In this document: piece by piece, positions 57,079 through 64,000 of the stretch
How positions within the stretch are numbered: position 1 is the first letter of the stretch
Layout of the letters: each line of letters begins with the position of its first letter
Assembly: GCA_032622095.1 (NCBI GenBank)
Contig: CP136069.1
Span: forward strand, 87,196,958-87,260,957
DNA from: Siphonodentalium dalli
Taxonomy: Eukaryota > Mollusca > Scaphopoda > Gadilida > Siphonodentaliidae
Length of the DNA: 64,000 nt
Reading direction: 5' to 3'
Position numbers and translations under genes: made by a program
The notes under the pieces: model-generated
Told to the model about the DNA's origin: nothing
Databases searched by the model: none
The model's input: only the letters and a program-made list of their open reading frames with translations

Positions 57079-57207
57079 AAGACACAATCCCAGTAAGCTG
57101 TAACTGTTTACAAGGCGCAATATAAATGTGCGGACATTGTCAATGACCGACTCTAAATCGTATCCAAGAGCAGGAACGAAACATATCGCTGCCGCTTCGT
57201 CTCCCAT
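57079..57207 (-). CDS. Putative first coding exon (hydrolase gene, or a separate gene)
   Basis: ATG at 57207 has a good context (GAA before, G after). Forty-three codons run to a strong donor CTT/GTAAGT. The translation starts MGDEAAAICFVPALGYD and ends in RLVNSYSLLGLCL, which could begin a membrane segment. It lies upstream of and on the same strand as the other exons. It ends in phase 0 while exon 50566-50776 needs a phase-2 partner, so either another exon lies between or this belongs to a different transcript. Confidence 0.5.
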
Positions 57208-59960
57208 TTCAACTTTTTAACACATCGTTTTAAAAAGCAAATATGAAATATGAGAGTCATTCATCTAATGAGCTATATGTTGACAACAGCCAATCATCGA
57301 TAGGCCAACTGCGGCACAATAATAGACGTTCCCCGACGGAAATGAAACTTTCGTTTCGTCTCCCATTCCAATTTTGGGAAAACGAAAACATCCATTTTCG
57401 GTTTCGTTTTGATATAAGAACTTGACATATACGCAGACAACGAATAACTTCGTATTGAATTATGTACATTATATATAGTTCATGGAGTTAATTACTGTGT
57501 CCATGACATCGAATATTTAACAGTTGCCATTTTTGGAATGGCAGACATGTGTTAAGAGATAAATTCCAGTTTATCTGTACAGAGTATCAGCTGTACCATT
57601 TTCCCCAAAACACATGCAGAGTTGATGTCTAGGACTATGCGTTTACGTGGGCGATGGCTTATAAGTTATAGTGAACCAGTCTTGCACACAATTGTTATCA
57701 TGTGATATAAATATTTTGATTCAAACATTAAACAAATCTATGTTTTCATCATGGATTGGAAATTTAAAATCTTCCGATGACTTGCATGGAGCAATAGCTT
57801 ATATTGACAACCCAATTTTGGCCAGAAATAGGCATGCATAGCAGTTCAAACTGATGAATTAATGAAATGCCTCTTTAAATAACATCAAGGTGAAACTGAA
57901 CTCTAACTATAGTAGGCCTACGGCATTGCAGGATATTCCAACAATAGACAGTTTGGTGCCTTACACGAAGACAATTCTCTATAAAGGCTAATGATTATTT
58001 TCCCTTTACTAGAACAATGGTAGTAAATAATGAGTCTCAATTGTTCATACATAACATATTTAATGCAAGTTCTATAAAGCATGGTAAGAATTGTGTCTTC
58101 ATTCAGCGAGACAAGACCGAGAAATGCTGCATATTTTGTCCTCTGTTCCCTAAGATGATAAGGTGTTATTGATAAGCAAGCCAGTCAGATTATGGTGCAC
58201 ATTTCAACAATCTACATTCTCTGGGTCTATGGGTCATGGAGAAAACCAAAAAAATGCATACATGTGAACAATTTGGAAATACGATAAAAACATAAACAAA
58301 TATATATTGGCCCAGTACTAACGGCCCGGGTCACAAAATATTAATACGGTCTGACTGTGGTCTACCTAGTGGTCCAGTATATCAACATGACACTTCACAT
58401 GAAAACTCCAGTTGGGATCACCAACAAGATCATCCCCCAGCAGAGGCTCTGACCTTGGACTGGGAGAAAATGTTTGCATATTTATGCATTTCCTCCCATA
58501 GCATTACAAGTTCTGACACAAATGCAAACTAATAATAATTCAATGTCAACTTATCCGAATAGCCACGGTTTTGGGCCGAAGCTGGAACTCTTGAATATGT
58601 TTTATTTCTCATATGAAATGCATTTACAGGATATTGACAAGAATATATATGTATATACAAACACATGCATATGTAAAATAAATATGTAGTGACATATAGA
58701 CATAGACTAGTATACATTCCAATTATATGACTTCTTCACAAAAAATGGCAAGAAAGAAGCGTACCAAATAAATTTAGAATATTATTGGCAGTATCTGACA
58801 AGGGGACATGGTACTAGTACACAACATGGCTATGGTGTGCACATAAGTCTTAATTCAGCCATTGTAGTGGCATGAAAATTTACCCTCTCAAGACAGCACT
58901 CATGTTCTCTCTTTAATATTTATACCATTACAATCTGCAGTATTAAATCATAGCAGGCTTCATATACATACATTGTATATATATATACCTCTACTCTGCC
59001 ATCAGTAGTGGGCAAACCTGTGTGGCAACAGCCAGTCATACACAAAATGATTAAAGGTGTATTCAATTAAAGCTTATTCCAGCAAGGAATATGCCAACAT
59101 TATTGAGATTGTTAGAACAAGTTGAACAACACCCATTTGAACATGTCACATGAAAAATAATTCCTTCTGACAGCTTTTCTCATTTTTGCATTGATGTGAA
59201 GATTTTCAATCTTCATCCATAGATCAGATACATGTATCTTGGCTAAAAGACATATCAGTGGTATAAGACATATCAGACATGGGTTGTCAAAAAAACAGGA
59301 AATATTGTCCCATGTAATCCCAGCTATAACTGATCGAGCCATATATATACGTGTATACTATTTTCCTAGATAGTTTAGATGATCAATTACTTGAACATTC
59401 TACAGACATATTGTCATTTATTTACAGAAAATCTGTAATGGTCATCAGGAGAATAATAATATTTTTCTGACAATAACGTGAACTTCACAGAGCTCGACAG
59501 ACAATTTCAAGCTGGATTGTAACTGATTAAGAATGATTATTCTTTCTTGAGGCCCTTTCGTGGTCTTTGTGTTTCGTTAACAAATATTTTGCTGCTGATT
59601 TGTCGCATCCAAATACATTCAGAAAGTTATAATTATGTGAGGTTGAATCTGCTACAACTGAAGTGTTGTAGACATTATGAGTGTGTAAATGTTTATAAAT
59701 CTTGCGAGTTTGCATTATGGATAGATTTATTTTTTCTGCAGTTAGAGGCATCAGACATTGAACATGTTTCAAACAATCTTGATGCATTCTAACAAATGTG
59801 AGCCGATGATGCTGTGTACATAATTATATATAGTATATATAACTATGGGTTGTATAATATATATACATATGAACTCAAAACCCATCCAGAGGATAACCAC
59901 CAGATTGGAAAAGTTCATCATACCACAGCACGACAAAGCTCTGGAATCAGGAAATATTCT
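57208..59960. other. No supported gene; possible promoter side
   Basis: Upstream of the putative first exon. A second GTCTCCCATTCCAATTTTGG at 57358-57377 echoes the GTCTCCCATTTCAACTTTTT at 57200-57219, so the start-codon context is duplicated. No TATA box or other promoter motif is convincing. The rest is AT-rich with short ORFs lacking domains. Confidence 0.4.
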
Positions 59961-60294
59961 GAGCCATATGAGGTAGGTTAATTTATGAAATAAAATTTAA
60001 CAATTTGATTTATCAAGTTATGATTTTATGAATAAATTATACCTACCTCATATGGCGAACCCACCCTCCTCCCCTACGATGAGTTTTTCTTGGCTTCTCG
60101 GACGCCAAGTTTTAAACTGATGTAGGCTGGGGTATTCCGATGTGACGTCACATAAGTGGGTAATTAAAAAAAGCCACACCAGAAACGGAACGATGCGAGT
60201 TGAGGTGAAGCGTTAAAGTGATATAATCTGAGCCATATGAGGTAGGTATAATTTATTCATAAAATCATAACTTGATAAATCAAATTGTTAAATT
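59961..60294. repeat. Large inverted repeat with exact 62-bp arms
   Basis: The arms 59994-60055 and 60233-60294 are exact inverses (outermost AATTTAACAATTTGATTTAT) around a loop of 177 bp. A third partial copy of the arm end, GAGCCATATGAGGTAGGTTA, precedes the left arm at 59961. The loop is related, inverted, to 49440-49620. Confidence 0.85.
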
Positions 60295-60299
60295 TGAAT

Positions 60300-60383
60300 A
60301 GAAATTTGATTCGATTCATGAATATCTCTCCGGAATGGATCGAGATTAAATTTGTCTAAAAGTCCCCAATTCGCAGGGCCCTA
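60300..60383. mobile_element. Fragment of hAT family 3 (right end)
   Basis: GATTCGATTCATGAATATCT through AATTCGCAGGGCCCTA resembles the right end of 14787-15977. No left end with a matching 8-bp duplication was found. Confidence 0.45.
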
Positions 60384-60683
60384 TAACATCTACATGTTTA
60401 TCAGTCCAAAATAGTGAACTCAGGCATTGGGAATTTCAGGCTAACAATTGACCCTCTATAATTATCTGTTTATTCAACAGATATAAACACCTCAAAACAA
60501 GTGCTGGGCTGTTGGCCGGTGCATACCCAGATGTAGCATACCACCTAATGTGGGCAAACCTATAACCTGTGACTGAGATACTGAGGCAGAGAAAAAATTT
60601 ACATTTCCAGATAAACAAAGATGATTAACTCTAGAATGGATTTCATTGAGATCCGACAACCTGCGTTGAGATATCTATTTGGA

Positions 60684-60865
60684 TCGATAAATGAAAGTGT
60701 CAATGATACTGTAGCTCAACTTGGAGAGAGAATAATGTCATATATTACAGTCAATGGAGTGATAAGGAATGCAGAAAGTTCAAACATTCAAGCAAACAGA
60801 TGGACTGACGGATGGTCAGACCAATCATGTAATCTGGTTGTTTTTTTCAAACAGGCATATAAAAA
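60684..60865. mobile_element. Short chimeric Helitron-like element
   Basis: It opens with the 5' end of the 44769 family (AAATGAAAGTGTCAATGATA, TAGCTCAACTTGG). It closes with the 3' end of the 16604 family (ACAGATGGACTGACGGATGG, TTTTTTCAAACAGGC). The core repeats are absent. Confidence 0.6.
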
Positions 60866-60971
60866 AAATAATTGATGAAAATCCAGTAATTATTTGATGA
60901 ATAAGCCTGCAAATAGTGCGTCTGTCATATTTTTCTATTTCATTTCTATAGCTCACTATAACTTATATAGT

Positions 60972-61362
60972 CAAGCCTGCAAATAGTGTGTCTGTCATTT
61001 GCAGAATGAGGTCCCCCAGAGGGTGAATTTAGTTATGCTATCCCGCAAGGTGGGCTAGCATCACCAAATTCACACTCTGGGAACCTCATTTTGCTAAGGC
61101 CTCAACTGTTATGGGAGATGCAGGATCAGATTGAAGTTCCCCAGTTGAAGTTGTAATGTTCACCCATCAGTCACCTCGATTATGCATTTTATCATCTGAA
61201 AATTAGGGGATATAGACACTTCTCAGAAGGGAAAAAGTTAACTGAAAACGGGCACCAGAGGGTAAATTTGGTGATGCTAGCCAGCTGTGCATGATAGCAT
61301 GACTAAATTCACCATCATGGGACCTCATCCTGCAAATGACAGACATACAATTTGCTGGCTTG
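60972..61362. mobile_element. Foldback MITE family 1, copy f
   Basis: Ends CAAGCCTGCAAATAGTGTGTC and the inverse of CAAGCCAGCAAATTGTATGTC. Both hairpins are present (about 61003-61094 and 61253-61333), the right one shortened. A detached scrap of a left end is at 60903-60930. Confidence 0.8.
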
Positions 61363-61532
61363 TCTATTGAATACCGTCATCTGGTAGAAGTTCCTTGGAT
61401 TCTTTCTGCAGCGCTGCATAGTTAAGAAATGGTGGTATAAGGATGATCAAAACTACGTATTTGGCGACACTGATACATCGATAGCATAAACTAGGTTTTC
61501 CGCCACCAACATGGTCCTGAAATTGCAAGCAA

Positions 61533-61760
61533 ATGAAAGTGCCAATGACACTGTAGCTAAACTTGGGGAGGGGATAATATATAATAATTCCATACATTTA
61601 GTCATGCAAATAGTAAAATACATGATGGCTGCAGGCAACCATGTTTTTAAATGAAATTCATAAAAATTGGATAACTCCCATCTAGAGGTAATCATAAACA
61701 TGCCTGGCAGTGTGTGCCAATGGATTCAAATTTGGATGCAATTTAGGTCATGTGTCTTTT
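61533..61760. mobile_element. 5' fragment of the 44769-family element
   Basis: AAATGAAAGTGCCAATGACA and TAGCTAAACTTGG, then one unit with TTTAGTCATGCAAATAGTAAA and ATGGCTGC. There is no microsatellite or terminal hairpin, so it is 3'-truncated. Confidence 0.6.
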
Positions 61761-62060
61761 TTTCTTTAATACCCTGTAATGTCCTGAATATTTCTTTCAA
61801 CACCAAATAAAAAACAAGAGGCCACACATTTAACTTCAAACTTTACCTAGAAGATACTGGGATGAATAGTCGAGCCCTGGATCCACCTAGCAGAATAGGC
61901 AGTCAACGCCGAAACACTAAATCAACTAAAGAACCAACTCAATGAATACTGGAAAGAACAGGAGATCTGTGAGACTTGATTTCAAAGTAAAATTAGGGAT
62001 GACAAGTTCTCAGAGGAGTCGGGGCATTGAATAGGCTTCAGACATATAGGGTCTGAATTT

Positions 62061-62131
62061 GTAGATCATCCCATGAATCTCTACTCTGGCTAACACCTGT
62101 ACGTAGAGTAGAGATTCATGGCATGATCTAC
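62061..62131. repeat. Hairpin with 27-bp arms
   Basis: Arms 62061-62087 and 62105-62131 (GTAGATCATCCCATGAATCT and inverse) with one mismatch and a 17-base loop. There is no terminator or RNA-gene context; it is probably a small foldback repeat. Confidence 0.7.
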
Positions 62132-62306
62132 GTCGATCACTGATAAACATGGGTATACTTTATCACGATTTTTCCTTTCCTGATCTGGGTGCCTTTATCA
62201 CAATTTCATGAACCTGGGTACCTTTATCAAAAAACAAAATGATGACAGTGACCAATTCAGCTATCCTAGCTCTGAATTCAGCTATATATTTATATAGCCT
62301 CTAGCT

Positions 62307-62906
62307 GGTAAGTTTTATGCAACATGACAAAATATTGAAAATGCGCATAAAAAATAAGCTACCGTTATCGATGACAACATATAGTTTCTAAATGATTGAA
62401 TCGGGCATTATTACTTCAACAAAGTCCTGCCAGTACTTTACAGTAAATTTTATTTGAAATGAAATGCTACTAGAAGTGTTCCATAAGGTCACATCGGCAT
62501 CGCGATGCGCCGTTATTAATGATCACTCACTCATGCTAGTATACCATTACATTTATGATTTTTAATGGACTCAATTAAATATTTATATACATAATTTAAA
62601 TGCAACTTCTGCTTATGGCTTCCGGTTTTGGAAGATGTGAATGCTTTTTTTATGAAAATACTTGTCAAACTCAATAAAAAATAATTTATACAAAAAAATA
62701 GTACCTGGTATATATCCGAACTTTACAATCGTAAATAATTCTGCTACAAAGCATAATTACTTTTGTAAGGAGAGGCAGAACTTTGTCAAAATAAGCACAC
62801 ATGTACCGGTGTCACCAGATTCTTTCAATTAGAATTTTAATTAAGAGATCGAAAAACCGTTTTGATATGGATTTTCCCAATTCTGTCATGTTGCATAAAA
62901 CTTACC
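62307..62906. mobile_element. 600-bp element with 23-bp exact inverted ends
   Basis: GGTAAGTTTTATGCAACATG at the left and its exact inverse at the right, extended to 23 bp. No target duplication is clear and no ORF is meaningful. It is directly followed, 5 bp later, by the next foldback element. Confidence 0.65.
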
Positions 62907-62910
62907 GACT

Positions 62911-63397
62911 TTAAAGGTACTCAATCCGTAAAGAGGGTCCCCATCTCAACAGATTCCAACAACAACAATCCGATCAGAGGGTCCTATATTACTATTTCTT
63001 TGGCTTTGGGGGTAAAAAATATTTGATTCGAGTCGAGGAACCCATCAAACAAAGCTCAGAGTTATTAGATATTGATTTTTTAAATTTGTTAATTGCTCGA
63101 GATGAGTACTAATAACTGCCGTCAATTTGGTAACCTGCTCGAAATTTTACGCCAAAACTCTATTCAAACAGACAAGGATGGATAACTCTATAATCAAGTG
63201 GTAATAATAACGAAATTTTGACTGTCTTCTGGGCCAGAAAGAATTCCCGATAATGAAAAATAATAGATTTCTAAAATCGATATCTAACAAATCTGAGCTT
63301 TGATGGGTGACTTCCTCGACTCGAATCAAATATTTTTGACCCCCGAAGCCATTGAAATAGTAATTGAGAGGAGTTTTATCGGATTGAGTACCTTTAA
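62911..63397. mobile_element. TTAA-flanked foldback element
   Basis: Exact 18-bp inverted ends TTAAAGGTACTCAATCCG. The similarity continues inward for about 180 bp on each side with changes (for example ATTTGATTCGAGTCGAGGAA against TTCCTCGACTCGAATCAAAT), so most of the 487 bp folds back. TTAA edges suggest a piggyBac-type MITE. The 60-codon ORF is one arm. Confidence 0.8.
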
Positions 63398-64000
63398 GGT
63401 ATAATCTATTGCTGAATTCAGCAGGGCTGGCTCATGTGCAGAATTCTGACTTATGATATACAGGGTGGTCCAATTTGCACATAATGTGGAATCGAGCTAT
63501 ATCAGTTTATCATAAAACTTTATTAGTTCAAAGCTAGATCATATTTATTTCTGTCACCTAATGTTTGATTTACATATTTTGATATGAGAATACTAAATAT
63601 TTTCAAGCAGGAATAATGTTTTTGAACCGAAAATGGACTTTTGTCAAGTTTTGATGATTATACTTTGAACATACTCTGGGACAGTTTTGTAATCTGTATA
63701 TATTTCAGTGCAGGAACCTTACCGTTAGACGCACTGGTCCAGGTACTACTCCATGACCAAGTAACTTTATAACCCTATGGTGACTCTAGTAGTCCACAAT
63801 TGACATATCTTTATCCCCTAGATTTTAGACTAGGGACTCTAGTAGTGTTCTTTAACATGCATGCACCGAGGTGTGTACACGGGCCAACTATTAATGTCCA
63901 TGCCCGACCGGACAGCGTACAGCACACACAACAAAATACCTGAACAAACATTGTAATGGGGATGAAGCCGCCATTTTGAATTTGGATCTTTATTCAGTGA
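63398..64000. other. Nothing recognised
   Basis: No exon, RNA gene or repeat terminus is supported to the end of the window. Confidence 0.4.

Overview
The window is animal nuclear DNA, most likely from a mollusc (probably a bivalve). It is AT-rich, the only host gene I can follow is cut into many short exons with GT-AG introns, and most of the rest is transposon-derived. Several repeat families carry '(G)GGCATAACTC' or 'CCAAGATGGCTGCTGG' tandem cores followed by (GACG)n-type microsatellites, a style I associate with bivalve genomes. This assignment is inference; no marker gene fixes the species. Nothing suggests a bacterium, plasmid or virus.

One host gene runs on the minus strand across nearly the whole window. 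Eleven exons can be read by eye, in transcript order at 57079-57207 (putative first exon), 50566-50776, 44047-44115, 40892-40968, 32959-33009, 31358-31416, 18592-18711, 16135-16215, 7747-7885, 6596-6678 and 4484-4580. From the exon at 44047 to the one at 4484 every donor and acceptor is canonical and all codon phases agree across eight introns. The product is an alpha/beta-hydrolase-fold protein, apparently with an N-terminal membrane segment. It contains YDRAGLGFSD, a beta5/nucleophile-elbow segment and a late VTVLTGNYYDE strand. The elbow reads G-A-E-L-S where G-x-S-x-G is expected, so the nucleophile serine position is glutamate. The part that should hold the catalytic histidine was not found and probably lies beyond position 1.

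The introns are a graveyard of mobile DNA. (i) Five hAT elements have perfect 8-bp target duplications: 440-2170, 14787-15977, 17613-18404, 19617-20407 and 34722-37150. (ii) TTAA-flanked, piggyBac-like MITEs lie at 907, 1183, 4235, 32591, 33073, 35274 and 62911; some are nested inside hAT elements. (iii) Two foldback MITE families are present, one with six copies and one (TA-flanked) with three. (iv) A degenerate LINE with endonuclease and reverse transcriptase (33512-39447, minus) is split by one of the hAT elements, and a second LINE fragment lies at 31510-32016. (v) Helitron-like elements of the pearl/HINE type carry tandem cores of about 150-190 bp, the largest at 44769-49052 and 54146-56644. 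(vi) A near-identical tandem duplication of about 2.8 kb occupies 9043-14712. (vii) A tRNA-derived SINE lies near 19400. (viii) An unclassified 5.4-kb element with a head-to-tail deleted copy occupies 24173-30264.

The region 57208-64000, upstream of the putative first exon, holds further repeats and no gene I can support. Nearly all short ORFs in the window fall inside repeats or introns and are not genes.
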